A stretch of 64,000 nucleotides of DNA from Nymphaea colorata (GCF_008831285.2 NC_045140.1:17668370-17732369), one strand, 5' to 3'. Numbered from the stretch's first letter, positions 23,704-35,478 are shown. Notes: generated from the letters alone by a model not told the origin. Numbers and translations are program-made.

Positions 23704-24100
23704 TGACTGTTAATGACAAAGAACGTGGTTTAGCTATGGATGGGGATGATGTTGAGATTGAAATTTCAACTAAAAGAGAGACCTGAAGATTGTTGGGTTG
23801 ATTTTAAGTTGGTTAAATATAAAGGACAAATTAACGCCAAATGAATTCATTGTGGTGAAAGGTCTAATGGAGGACGATTTGATGATATATTTCACTTATG
23901 TCGACATAGGATTGCATGTAAAGGAAAAAGAGTGAGTGACGCGGAGACAAATCTTTCTGCAATCAACAAAGCACTAAGACTTGTTAATGATGTTTTTGCT
24001 CATGCAGTCTTCATGTTGAAGTGCAAGTTTTCTTGGAGAGCTGGATTGGAGATCATGATAATGATTTATGTGAAAGGTAATATGTTTAATATTTTTTTTA
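23704..24100 (+). pseudogene. Decayed BED zinc-finger fragment, hAT-transposase-like
   Basis: From the ATG at 23704 an acidic N-terminus is read (MDGDDVEIEIS). A one-base frameshift near 23780 then leads into DCWVDFKLVKYKGQINAK, a TGA, IHCGERSNGGRFDDIFHLC and RHRIACKG. The pattern W...F..V, C-x2-C, G-G, H-x-C, H, C is that of the BED zinc finger found at the N-terminus of plant hAT transposases and their domesticated relatives. The first zinc-binding Cys of the IHCG pair is replaced by the TGA. The frame ends near 24100 without a transposase core. It is a broken fragment. Confidence 0.5.
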
Positions 24101-25259
24101 AATGAGTTAACCCTTTTCTTATGGTACTAATATGCTCAGAATCTTGTCTTTGCAGTTTGTTAGAATTAAAAGATTCTTATGGTGGTGGTGATGCAAAAGC
24201 TGGTGGAGCATAAAATATTATCATGGCATATATATTCTTTTGATTATATGCTAGAACTTGTTATGTATTAACTGTTTAATTCTTCCATATATGTTTTTTC
24301 CATTTATAATCTTGTTTTACAGTTTATTGGTAGTGGAATATCTTTTTTGGTGATGAAGCGGCATAAACTATTATTATGCCATATATTTTGTTATCATGTG
24401 CTAAAACTTGTGCACATATCCATTTAATTCACATAATGCATGTTTTCTATGTTTATGTGCTTTTGCAGGTAATAAGAGATAAAAAAAAAAAGATCCTCCA
24501 GAGTTTAGAAGAAATGAATAAGAGATCAAAAGGGTTCTCAAGTATACTTGCAAAGTTCTAACGTTCAAATGTTTGATTAATTTATATTTTTTTTACTTCG
24601 GATTTATAGGAGAAAAAAAACTTAGTTTATGTGAACAAGATTCATTTAATAGGATTCATGTGAATAAGGGATGCGTCCACCAGATATTTCAATTTTGAAT
24701 GTGATTCTTATCGTATTTCTTTCACAGTCGTTTGGGAATGCTGATGCCCACAGAACTTCTCCTTCGCGGAAGGTTTTGGCAATGGTTTTACGGACTTTTG
24801 TCGTCAGTTTTCCAAGCTCAAGATTGTTGTAGTGTTTATTGTGTATATATATCCTTGGAAAAATTCACGCATTTTTGTTAAAATAAAAAAAAAAAGTTGA
24901 TGTGTTTTCGATCGAACTTAACCTCTAGGTAATATGAAAGATGATGTTATAATGTTTCTTCGTTCCAATATCATGATGCCGGCGTGCCAATGAAGGCATG
25001 CAGAATCAGATTATAATTTTTCCACTAAATGGGTTGTACTATAGTTTCAAAATTTTGACAGAAACAAAAATATAATTTTTCAAATTTTTATATAAGGTAA
25101 ATAATTTTTACTAGGCACCAATTTGTTGTGTCTATGTAGACTACCAGTTCCTGTTGAGCTACGATTCCGATTCACCCTGGTTGTGACTATTTGAACTGAT
25201 ACCGAGAAGAGGCAGTTCGGGTGAATCGTTTTTTTTGCTGAAGAATCAAATTGTCGTTA
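24101..25259. other. Intergenic, AT-rich, no gene seen
   Basis: A short near-repeat (catatATATTcTTttgatTATATGCTAgAACTTG) occurs at about 24225 and again at about 24380. Otherwise there are no coding, RNA or transposon signals I can support. Confidence 0.35.
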
Positions 25260-25520
25260 CGAAGGTGCATGCCTCTATTAAATTAAAGATAGACGCTGCC
25301 ATTGATGTGAATCTCGGTCCTTCCTCTCCCTCTCTCTGGCCAGAGGTCCGCCGCAGATGCCGGTGTCCGTCCGAGAGCGGTGAATCTCTCTCTCTCTCTA
25401 AATGACTTCCCAGCCGGCCGTCCTTCATACGTACAAAGAGTGCTTCGGAGCCCTCTTCTCCGGATCCCTCTGTTTTCTGGCGGCAGAACAGGAAGCCTTC
25501 TTTTTTTCGATGGCGTCTCT
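25260..25520 (+). repeat. Leader-like repeat, copy R1 (5' of F-box relic D)
   Basis: This CT-rich segment (landmarks AGACGCTGCCATT, AGAGGTCCGCCGCAGATGCC, GTCCGTCCG, GAAGCCTTC) recurs inverted at 47765-48000 (R2) and, in part, in the same orientation at 58905-59075 (R3), with a short piece also at about 58155-58195. Here it leads directly into relic D, so it looks like the promoter/leader of an F-box gene that has been copied elsewhere. Confidence 0.6.
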
Positions 25521-26610
25521 TCAGTTGGCATTAATAGTTCCAGTACTTCATGGGCAACCCTGCCAAGTGCAGAATCAATTCATTGCTGGAATCCATTCTG
25601 CTTCATGCTTCCTCCTCATCAAAGCATGTTGTCCAAGAAATGGAGGTATCTATATACCTCTATCCCCACCGTCAAGTTCGATGAGGACGACTTTCGGGAA
25701 GCCGTCGAGCAAGGCTCTGGGCACGTAAATCACCAACCGCAAAAAGTCAATTTCTTTTTACAGTAGTCGATCAGTTCCTCTTAAGTCACGACTCCTGCCT
25801 CTGCCGATTCAGCCTGGATGTGACTCTGGGAACTGAAACAGAGAAGCGACAATTTGGTAGATGGCTACGCCACCTCGCCATTGAGTCTCTCAATCGACAC
25901 TGCAGACAAGTCGGACAAAGCGTACGTTCTGCCGCTGAACTTATTGGATTGCAGTTCAATTCATCATTTGGGGATGGTCGCCTGTAATTTCGAATGCAGA
26001 AAAGGTCGTCTGCCGATGTTTCCTAACGTCAACAGCCTAAGCTTGGGTTCTGTGGCTTTTGCTAACGATAAGATCTGCAAATTGATCCGCGAGTTTCCAC
26101 AGCTCGACGATTGAAAATTGTTTGGGCATGACAGACAATACGCACACCGTTGCTACAAATATCAGGTCCTTGAGGATTGTAGAATCTGAGTTCACAACTT
26201 TAGAGACTGTAACTCCATGTTTGAAATCTTTTGAGTTTGATTGTTTTAGTAATGGAGGTCTGGTTAAGTTTGTCGGAGATATTGATCGACTGGATACTCT
26301 CAAGGCTTGCACCTGCGTTTTTGAGGTAACTCCCCTTCATCCTTCTTCTGTTTAGGCATTTGATTGGGAACCGCATGTTTCGATGTAGCTTTAGTCTACG
26401 GATGTCTCCATACTCCCATACACACCTTCCAGCGTGTTGCACCCATTTCTATACTCAAGCACTTAATTTTCTGTAATTTGCATGCTTGAAGGCTTTCTAC
26501 AGGGTTCAACATCAATTCCCGTCCATGTTCAAGAAGCCTGAGAGTGGAAGACATTGCATCCTTTCTCATAAGTTCGCCCACTCTTCGGGTGCTCTGCAGT
26601 GGCAGTCAAA
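25521..26610 (+). pseudogene. F-box/LRR relic D
   Basis: Traces of the exon 1 layout of A, B and C are in order but in changing frames. A degraded F-box start (AGAATCAATTCATTG at about 25570) is followed by MLSKKWRYLYTSIPTVKFDE (about 25624-25684), then DQFLLSHDS-like and FGRWLRHLAIES-like segments, leucine-rich parts (NSLSLGSVAF, and ETVTPCLKSFEFDC near 26200-26230) and the exon end ACTCVFE followed by a donor GTAACT at 26325. An exon-2 trace lies at about 26490-26600 (PCSRSLRVEDIASFL, SPTLRVLCSG) with an internal deletion. No exon 3 was found. At least three frame changes and a TGA at about 26112 make it non-functional. Confidence 0.75.
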
Positions 26611-27144
26611 ACATGCCTGTATTACAGGCTTCGATGCTTCAAAGCACACGAGCAAAACCCAAGGGCTTGTTTTTTTATGTGACGTTGTGTAACATGATAA
26701 AACGTTTATTGCTTCCAATTACTAATCTGATTTTGAATCCATTTAGTTGGCCCATCCATTTGAATCCGAATACAAACCACTCTCGAATTTGGCACGCAGA
26801 TCCAAAATTTGAGTCAACTAGGATACTAGGGCAAGAAAAGAATCCAAACTGGTAAATGTCAAATTATACACCTATCAAATCCGAATTAAGTTCTAAATTA
26901 TGCAAATACAAACTCCATTAATTGAATTCGGTAATTGAAAAGTTGATCAGAGATCTTTCAAAACAACTCATCTGCTTCAATTGATGCTTTGTCGAATAAT
27001 ATCAGCCAGATATGGAAGGTCGCTCTCCCTTTTCTTTTTTTCTTTTTTATTTTTGTTTTCTTGAATCAGTAAATCAAGATTGATCGGTAGCTATTGGAAA
27101 ACAAGATGCATCCGTTATCCTTTTTTTCCCGCCTTTTTTTTACA
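26611..27144. other. Intergenic, no gene seen
   Basis: AT-rich sequence with a block of GAATCCATTT/AATCCGAAT-like motifs (about 26735-26820) of the sort seen in degraded plant dispersed repeats. The last 100 bp become T-rich ahead of the duplicated leader. Confidence 0.35.
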
Positions 27145-27810
27145 TTTCATAAGCTTCGGTTCTCGTCTCTCCGGCCTAATCTGTCCCTGTAAGGTGCGCG
27201 CCCTCTTTTCCCTCCTCCTCCTTTTCCTCTCTTTTTTCCTTGCGATATTTTTTTTCCGAGAGTATCATCCTTTCTTTTTTTCTTTTTTTTTTGCGCGGGT
27301 CATCTCTCCCTCCCTCTCTCGTCTGTGTGGCGTTCTCCGGGATCGAAGATTCGAAGAGGAAGACGAAGGTTTAGGGTTTCAGTCACCCAAAATCACCCTC
27401 CAGCAGCAGGAAGTCCGGCTCTAATCCGTCGGAATCGCCGGTCTCTAGCCGACTGTTCCTGGGGTTCATCCACTGCCGCCGGATCCTTTTCCCGGTATGG
27501 TTTCGCCCATCTAGTTGTTCTCCACGGGTTTCGATCTCGAGCCGGAGCAGGGTTCCCTACTGCTCCTCTGCCTCTCCCTTCTCCCTTTTACCCGCCCGCC
27601 GCACGTCCTCAGCTGGTGTTTTCGCCGGTGTGAAGCTACTGCAACTGCGCGGCCGCTTCCTAAGCTTCGGTTCTCGTCTCTCAGGCCCTAATTTGTTTCT
27701 GTAAGGTGGGCGGTCTCTTTTTCCTCCTCCTTTGATATTTTTCTGTTTCCTCTGTTTTTTCCTTGCGAGAATTTTTTCTGAGAGTCCTGGCTTGAGTATT
27801 CTTTTCGTTT
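27145..27810 (+). repeat. Duplicated leader exon with splice donor
   Basis: A segment of about 140 bp starting TAAGCTTCGGTTCTCGTCTC (near 27149) recurs at about 27661. Each copy runs through CTGTAAGG, a plausible 5' splice donor, into a T-rich intron-like stretch containing TTTTTTCCTTGCGA. Between the copies lies GC-rich leader-type sequence with a telo-box (TTTAGGGTTTC at about 27370), a motif common upstream of plant translation and housekeeping genes. The whole looks like a duplicated first non-coding exon and intron of the gene starting at 27935. Confidence 0.5.
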
Positions 27811-27934
27811 TTTCCGTGAGTTTTCCCATGTTTTTCTTTTTGTATCCTATGTTGTGGAGTGATTTGGGCGCCTTTTTTTCGAATAGTTAGGATCGCTGGG
27901 GATTTCTTCTCTTCGGAGGCTGTTGCTCTCGCAA

Positions 27935-28395
27935 ATGGCTGCTTCCTTGGTGGAAGCTGTCGCTGTAGAGGCGGTGCTCGTCGCCCAGAAGTCAGTTTAC
28001 TTCTACCGTAATTTCTTATCCTTATCCTTTGTCCTTCTGGTTTATTTATTTATTTTACTTTCTGTATGTTTTTTTAGCTGCTGGTTTTGCTAGGTCATGT
28101 AGGTTAAATTTGTAGTATCTGGGTTTTTTCAATGTGTTTCTGTTGAAGGGAAAAAATTACTTTACTTGGTGCGGAAAAAGGAAATATTTTTTCAGCTTAT
28201 CATGTCAGCTTTTTTGGGTTTGTTTTGATTTTAACTTTTAAGGTTTCTTTAAGATGCTTGTCGCTTAAGAGCTAGTTCAGTTATTGAGAGTTTGAGATGC
28301 TTTTTGTTTATTCTTCTTCTTTGGTAGGGTTGGGAAATTGGGGATGCTTCCATTTCTGCAAGCTACGTCCTTAATAAATGGAAAAGGTTTCAACC
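27935..28395 (+). CDS. 5' coding exons of an unidentified gene
   Basis: The ATG at 27935 (context GCAAATGGCT) opens an exon ending at 27990 before GTCAGT. An acceptor at 28326-28327 starts a second exon (28328-28395) ending before GTGAGT. Joined in phase 2, they read MAASLVEAVAVEAVLVAQK, then VGKLGMLPFLQATSLINGKG, without a stop. The N-terminus is Ala/Val-rich and could be part of a targeting or membrane segment. Later exons were not found in the following 4 kb, so the gene is either long-introned, truncated or wrongly modelled. I do not recognise the protein. Confidence 0.4.
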
Positions 28396-31300
28396 GTGAG
28401 TATTTTCTCAGGAATGGGGAGCCCGTGGCGATAATATATGTCTTAGATTAATGTGATCCAGTTTTATCTGTTTTGGAAAATTGTTTTTTTTTCTATTTTT
28501 TGGCTCTCCTTCTTTCTCTCTCTCTCTCTCTCTCTCTTCTTTGTCATGTCTTTGAAGTTGAAGTTCCGTTCGTGTCTGTTTTTCCTTACTTTGTTTAACT
28601 TGAAACATGGACAATTTTTTTGATGTTGCTCTAGCCATATTAAGAGATGAAGGATGGGCTTCAATGACTCGAACAATAGAAACCCCACCAACATATATTT
28701 GCAGCCCATAAGAGACGCCTAATTTGGTTATCATAGATGATTCAAAGTTAAGAGACCAATGCTCACCATGGTACGTTAAGAACTTGGCAAGTACAAGTGA
28801 GCAGCTCAACAGCCAGAGCAGGTCATTTTCCTCCACGTATGTGCTTGTTATGCCTATGTTCCATCTTCCATGACTGCCATGTTCAGGTAACTACAAAATT
28901 TACCAGTCTTTATGAGTTCGCTTCTTCCTCAGTTTGCTTCCTTTGGAGAACTTCTTTAGTTAATTTCTTCCGCTGCATGACTTACTGAATTTACCTATCT
29001 TTGTAAGGTCACTTACTCTTTAATTTGCTTCCTCTGCAGAACTGCTTTGATCAGTAAAACTCATAGAAATTTGTCTTACTCATTAGTGCCAAAGTGATAG
29101 CTTTTACACAGTTGTTGATTTCATTTTGTTAAATCAACTCGAAACTTTTTATAAATTGTTTCTTAATTACCAGTTGAGTGAGCACTTCTTAACTTACTTT
29201 GATTACCAACAACAAGGATCGCTTCAAAGGAAAATATGAGCCTGAACCCTTTTGCAAGTGGCGGTAAAACTCTTTGGTTGGTACCACTGGCTCAAGTGAT
29301 GGGCTTGTTTTCTAGATGCTAAGGGAGTGAGGTTATTAGCATGCAGATGAGGTGAGATGAAAACAGCAAAAACATGCTTCGTAAGTGTGTTGCCTATCAG
29401 TTTTTAAATATTTGAATATGTGCAATAGGCTTACTTACAAAATTCATTTTAGATGGTAAAGAATAACAATAGGTTGGTCATGTTGCCCAAATAACTAATT
29501 GAACTATTGTCCACCGGAAAGAGAGATGCCAAAAATAACAGTGAGTACAACAACAATCATCATGATAGGGACATTCATCATGATGAAGTGAAGGGTCATA
29601 AAAAATAGAGCTGCTAAACGAGCCGCAAGAACCCAGTTTAGGCAGTAAAATCCTCTGGAAACCATCAAGGATCTAATTGGCATGCCACAAGATCAAGGAA
29701 AGGCTAAGCTACTTGTCTAAACAAAACAAAGAAAATCTCCAATCAACGATGGTAGAAATCAAAAGTCTTCTCATATTACCATATGGTTCAATCAACTTTT
29801 CACCAGACATATTTGCCATGACCCGACATGGTTTAATTTATAACTATAAATGCTTTTCTCTGTTTAATATGGATCTGCATTTGATCATTAGATTCCAACA
29901 TGTAAGAAGGCTTTTTCTGGTGATTCAAAATCAGTGGTCATGAGGACAACAGATTAGATGATCAAGAAAGACGTTGTTTTTTTAATAAACGCTTTAATGG
30001 TTGATCCTACCAAATCTATAACGTTAAGCACATCTACAGTATTAAAGTGAAAACATGAATTTCCAGGCCATATATATACAACTGAATTCAGCACTCCACT
30101 GTTTTGGCCATTCAGCTAATTCCTAAAATCTGACTTCTCCAATGAACTTTGAAGGCTCAAATATGTAGATCTAAAAAAAACACCAAAATTCAACGCACGG
30201 ACTGGATTTTATGGCCAACAGATGGACAAATTTAAAACCAATATAAAACTGTTGGTTTTAGATCCTTACAAAATCCAATCTGTGCATTTGAGTTCAACAA
30301 TTTTTTTCAAACCAATAGGTTTGGCAAATTTGGATTTTTCAAGTTCATCCCTGAAAGGAAACAATAAATGGAATATGGCAGGACAGCCATGAATAGTAGT
30401 GCCAATCCATGGATTCTGTACATGCATATTGGCAAAAAGGGCATACTCCCAACCAAGTTTACTGGTATAAAACCCCGTACCTTTCCTACCTAATAAGAAC
30501 CTTTCACCTTGCAGCCATACATGGAATTTCAAATTCTTAATGTCCTAGGAACTACTGATGTTGACAAAATTGCCCCTATCAAATGAAGAAAGCCAATGTT
30601 TCCAGCGCACATACCCCCACACATACACATATGTAAATTTGTTTATCCAGTTGGAGACACATATAAAACTTTGCTCTAGCAGCTTGTACAGTTATTGAAC
30701 ATACCCTTGGGCCACCAACCTATCACTATATATAGGACACAATGAGTGCCAGGTTCAGATCAATCACTCATCAAGGTAATCACTCAATATAAACATTATG
30801 CCTTTTATATATTGACAGTAATATACTTAGTATGCATATGGGTACAACAGATCACCCTTTCATGTATCTGTAGTAACCACCTGCAACAATGTTATTCAGC
30901 AAACAAAAGGCTTCCAAGGTGCCAAAAAATATCATAACTCCATGAATTGGCATGACAAAAGGAGTTTGGGTTAGAGATGTATGGATATTGGATCACACAA
31001 CTCATTCATGACAGCTATCTTGTCTTCTACTTCTAGATAGGCATGGGTTCCAGTCTTCCAAATGCCGGTGCAGGCGCAAGTACAGAATGTATGGAATAAA
31101 AAAAAAAACATGGGCATATGTGAGGCAAGTATACACTATGCATATAATAAAATCGCAATAAAATTGTTGACAAACAATAAAAATAATAATTAACAAGCAA
31201 CAAACTATAATTTTATCAATGATTCAACAGAAAGGAAAGCAGTCTATTTGTTTCCACACCCAACCTGCACCCATACGTGAGTCGTGCCGAGTTGGGTGTA

Positions 31301-32577
31301 GCAACCTTTCTGAAGGGTCCATGCCTCCATGGTACTTACTACTTAGTTTTTGACATGGCCATGTTCTCAATTTGTCACAGTGCAAAAGTATGATTACCAA
31401 CTGTGTCAACCAATGGTTCCTTTTTCTCTTCTCCTATTTATATAAATTTGCTTTCTCTCTCACTGCAAAGCAGCTGCCTATAATGGTGCGTTGCCAATTT
31501 CCATCCACTAAAGCATCAAAATAGAAGCATGAGTTGTATAGGCTTGCGAGGGATCTCGAACAAGAATTACAGCAAGAGGAGGATTATAGATGCCAATATA
31601 TAGAACATATCACTTGGTCAAGGATCCAAAGATCTTTTTAACTTTAGATGATGCTGGTTCCTTTTTCTTTGCCTATACATGTGGAAATTTCAAGATAATC
31701 ACTTTTTTCTCTTTGTAGCTGGGTTTACAAAAAGGCATGAGACAGACAAATTATATCAAGCCTGGTTTGTTTGAGGTAGGATAAGGCCCATTTTGTCATG
31801 CCATATTTTTGTATACCTTTGCAATGCCCACGGATTTCCTTCTTATTGCATCTCATTTACCTTTCTCTCCAACAGTATGATAAGCCTCCACCGCAATTTC
31901 CAACTCATTATAAATGAGTGTCCATCGGATAGCACTCATAAAAATTTTGTTAACTAAGATCTACCCTAATCATCCGCTGTAACTTCCCAGTCCATGAGAG
32001 ACACCATCTTTCAGCATTTTCACGGCCTCAACATATACCAGCAACAAACGCTTAGCTGAAAAAATAAAAGAAACACTTTTTTGAATACCATATATTTTGT
32101 AAATTGTGAGGGACGTATCATTATATAGCATAAGCTTCAGCACAAAGGGTGATGTTGCAACCTTAAAATGAAAACCTAAAAGCTAACTATTTTACACAAC
32201 CGTAAAAGAGACATCGTTATATCTCTATCACTCATTCATGCTGGATATAATATGAATGGTTCAAATAGCACATTCCAAAATCACTTAAGACACAAAATGA
32301 AGACTGGAAGCCTTTGAATCGTAATTCCAATAAAACAGACCACATACACTCAAGCAGCAGAACAACCGATACCATCTTCATTCTTTTAAACAATAAGCAC
32401 AAGCAAACCGTCCACATTTCCAAGAACAGAGAGGTTAAATAGCTTTTCTACTGTTATTTATCAGAACCACTAACCGAATAAATTTTCGGTTGCCCAATTC
32501 AGATAATTGAGCTCGTCGGCTTTCTTCCCACCAAAATTCAAACCCTAAACGCCTGAACAAACAAACAAACTCCTTAC
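28396..32577. other. Long stretch without a supported gene
   Basis: Contains a TC microsatellite (about 28515-28537) and AT-rich unique-looking sequence. Two - strand open stretches (28408-28836 and 30266-30532) lack recognisable domains and convincing exon borders. I searched by eye for a second exon of the bL27 gene on the - strand and found none. A telo-box (AAACCCTAA) lies at about 32551, inside the presumed first intron of that gene. Confidence 0.35.
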
Positions 32578-32867
32578 CTTAGTCCCACGCTGCCTCACGA
32601 TGATTGCTCCAGGTTTGGCCACCTGATCACCATAGATCTTCACCCCGAGCCTCTGGCCCCTCGAATCCCTTCCATTCTTCGTGCTCCCCGCCCGCCCCTT
32701 TCTTGTGTGCGGCCTCGATCGACAGCGGGGACCAAGCAGGGAAGGAGACAGAGCACCTAAGGCACTCCGATATCGCCTCTGAGATAGGAAGACGACGAAC
32801 TGGGGCTCAAAGAGAGCCCTCTGAAAGATGCAGCCAAGCCGAAGCTCATAGCCGCAGTGGAAGCCAT
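32578..32867 (-). pseudogene. RPL27: First exon of plastid 50S ribosomal protein bL27, frameshifted
   Basis: From the ATG at 32867 the - strand reads a Ser-rich, acid-poor transit peptide ([20 protein letters not shown]) and YLRGDIG, then a TAG. In the next frame it reads [13 protein letters not shown]. In the third frame it reads [20 protein letters not shown] and [16 protein letters not shown], ending at a phase-0 donor (AAG|GTAAGG at 32578/32577). These are the transit peptide, cleavage region and N-terminal core of chloroplast bL27, a nuclear-encoded protein of the large plastid ribosomal subunit near the peptidyl-transferase centre. Two frameshifts, one a 4-base gain in a GGCGGGG run, break the frame, and no second exon was found. 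A leader intron (about 32977 down to 32905) seems preserved. Pseudogene, or assembly errors in a GC-rich run. Confidence 0.75.
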
Positions 32868-33867
32868 TCCTCTCTCTCCTCCCTCTCTTCTTCGCCTGTT
32901 GATTCTCTGCAGACCGATCGGAAAGGAAATAAATAATGAAAGCGGGCGAGAGCGAGTGAGAGGGAGCGACCTTACCTCTTCAGAGAAGACGCGGACGAAC
33001 GTTTGGCACAATGGCATCGTTAAGCAGGAAAGCTGCAAATGAATCGGGTTTGAGCAACATATGTAATATCCAAATCCAAAACCGAGTCATTGCAATTGGA
33101 CGTTCGGAAACCCGAGAAAAAAAAAAATTATTTTATCCAATCTGATAAAGGTGCCTAATAATCCCGTTTGGATCTGGATAAAATGTGCTTGAGAAAGACG
33201 ACGTTCGCCGTATGAAATTCATACGTGAATCCTATTTTTATCCAAATCCAGACAAAATCTATCCAAAGCAGTTGATCAAAATCCAAGTTTTTTTGGGTAT
33301 TAATCAGGAAATTCGTTTTTTGTCGGAAAAAAACTTAAGAATTCGCACTTTTTAAATTTAAAACTATAGAAAAATCTGTAATTTGGCTTTTATACTTTTT
33401 TTATTACAATAAACCCAAAATTGAAATATCAAAGCATGTGATTCCCTTCAAAATTTGTTTCTCTCATTTTGGGGTTTTCTTTTATTTCCTTTTGCTTTTT
33501 TTTTTTTAAATAACTAGTATTTGTGTCAGTTCCTAAACTCCTTTTTTAATTGATAAAACTCCACTATAGCGGAACTTTAATTCAATTTTCTCAAAAACTT
33601 TAAGCTCCATTCAAAATGAAACTAGAATGATAAGATTTTTGGTGTATATATGAAACTTTAATACTACATTTAAGTTCCGCCTGAACAGGTGAAACTCAAA
33701 TGCCGTGTATTTTTTTTTACCTATTGCATACGTACCCGTTAGAGTTGTTCTTCATTCATTTTGGAGAGAGAGTTTTGTAAGTCATTTTATGTATATAACC
33801 ATGTATGCTATATGTGGACTTTACAATCAATACGCATTATTTATTTTCATGCTCAAACATTGTATAT
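32868..33867 (-). other. 5' flank of the bL27 exon and intergenic DNA
   Basis: On the - strand a leader exon ends at GAAGAG|GTAAGG (about 32977) and an acceptor TCTGCAG lies at about 32905, giving a short leader intron. Upstream of about 33050 the DNA is AT-rich. A GGATAAA/TTTATCCAAATCC-rich stretch (about 33080-33270) resembles a degraded dispersed repeat. No gene seen. Confidence 0.4.
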
Positions 33868-34180
33868 GTATGTAAGTAAGATAAGAAATAAGTATGAGAT
33901 AATGTTTATAAGATAACAAATTATTTACGAGATAATAAGATAACAATGGACAAATGTTTGAGATAATAATAAACATAAATATAAAATAATATTTATGCGA
34001 TAACAAAAGATTTATAAGATAATGAGACAAGGGACAAATATACGAGATAACAATAAACATAACTACAAGATCATGTTTAAGAGTTAATACAATAATTATA
34101 AAATAATGAAATAATAGAGGGATGTATGAAATAACATTAAACACAAATATGAGATAATAAAATATTTATAAGATAATTTA
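33868..34180. repeat. Tandem array of about 84-bp AT-rich units
   Basis: About four diverged units, each with GAGATAA-CAATAAACATAA and TTATAAGATAA motifs, begin near 33873, 33960, 34043 and 34128. It is a minisatellite-like array with no coding character. Confidence 0.6.
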
Positions 34181-34261
34181 CTGTTTAAATGAGTATATTG
34201 ATCACACACACATATATATGTATATATAAACTAACAAATTTTACTTTTATCGAATTCTTAA

Positions 34262-34490
34262 TTTTTTTTTGGTCTTTTTTGTCATTACAAAAGTTTTTTT
34301 TGGTATTAAAATCATTTTTTAACATTTTTGTGGTTTTCTACAAAAGGTTTTTTTGTATTGAAAGCATTTTTTAACATTTTTTGTGGTTTTCTACAAAAGG
34401 CTTTTTCTATTGAAAGCATTTTTTAACATTTTTTGTGGTTTTTTTTTTGTCATTACAAAAGGTTTTTTTTGTATTAAAAAGATTTTCTAC
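34262..34490. repeat. Tandem array of about 58-60-bp T-rich units
   Basis: Successive units share ATTTTTTAACATTTTTTGTGG, then TTTTCTACAAAAGG or CATTACAAAAGG, then GTATTGAAAGC. At least four copies, partly diverged. Purely repetitive. Confidence 0.6.
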
Positions 34491-35478
34491 CGTCATTAAA
34501 ATGAGAAAATTATGATTTTGAGATGGTCCTTATCTAAGGACTAAAGTGGATTCAGGTTTTCACATACCTAGGTTAAGGCCACAAGTGGGTCACTAGGCTA
34601 ACCCGGTCTGGTTTCAGACAAAAGGTGCACGTAGATGCAAGGAGGTCCAGGTGCATGCTAAAACGACAACACAAGAGAAAACTACATTCTATATGCATGA
34701 TTTAAGCAAAAACGTGAAATTAAAAGAAAAAGACCAGGAAAAGGGGGCACACCTAACCCCTATGCCTACCCAAAAAACATTAAACTAAATCTATTCTAGA
34801 AAATAAAGATGTTAAACTACAATGTTATTAATGTAATTAAGAAAAATATAAGAGCGAAGCATAAATACGCTAAACTAAACATGCTAAAAGCAAAAATAAA
34901 TAAATAAAACACGCATAAAGAAAAAGAAAGAAGGCACTAAATTGCAAATAAGAAAAGAAAGAATAGGAGAAAAGAAATTGCCTGACTCTGTGACCTCTAC
35001 ACTGAGCCTCGTTGGGTTTAGGTTTAATGCAATGTTGTAAGAAGCATACGCTTCTTACAAAAAAAAAAAAAAAAAAAAACGACTCAAGCTGTTTTTTTAA
35101 AAAAAAAAAACGCCTTGAGACAGCCTCAAGGACAGTTTAGTTTCTTTAATTAAAAAAATAAAATTAAACAAAAAATGGTCAAGCTTCACACATAGCCCTA
35201 ATTAACCATGTTTGTATCCCTAAATCCCCTATTTTCAATCCAGATCACCTGTGAAATTCAACCAGCTCTGTGAAATTCAACCAGCTGCACGTTGTGAAAT
35301 TGCTAAAGGCCGGAGGCTAGAGCTGCGGCTGGTGCAGGCTTGGAGCCATCACCCAACATGGGAAATCCTGTAAGTCTCTCTCTTTGAATCTCTCTCTCCA
35401 TAGCTGATATGTTCCTTTTTGAGTCTCTTTCTCTCCATGGCTGACACCAAACGTAGGTTGCCACTTTTCTCTCTGTCC
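34491..35478. other. Low-complexity intergenic DNA
   Basis: Mostly A-rich, with long A runs at about 35058-35078 and 35098-35112. A short tandem repeat of GTGAAATTCAACCAGCT occurs at about 35250-35285. No gene seen. Confidence 0.35.

Noticed and set aside
28408-28836. A 142-codon - strand frame with a hydrophobic start
   Set aside because: Its second half is a TC-microsatellite and Lys/Glu-rich low-complexity translation, and the first half matches nothing I recognise.
30266-30532. An 88-codon - strand frame tested as a second exon of bL27
   Set aside because: It lacks the expected HAGKNVG, KDHT and FEKFGPD-type motifs of bL27, and no other family was recognised.
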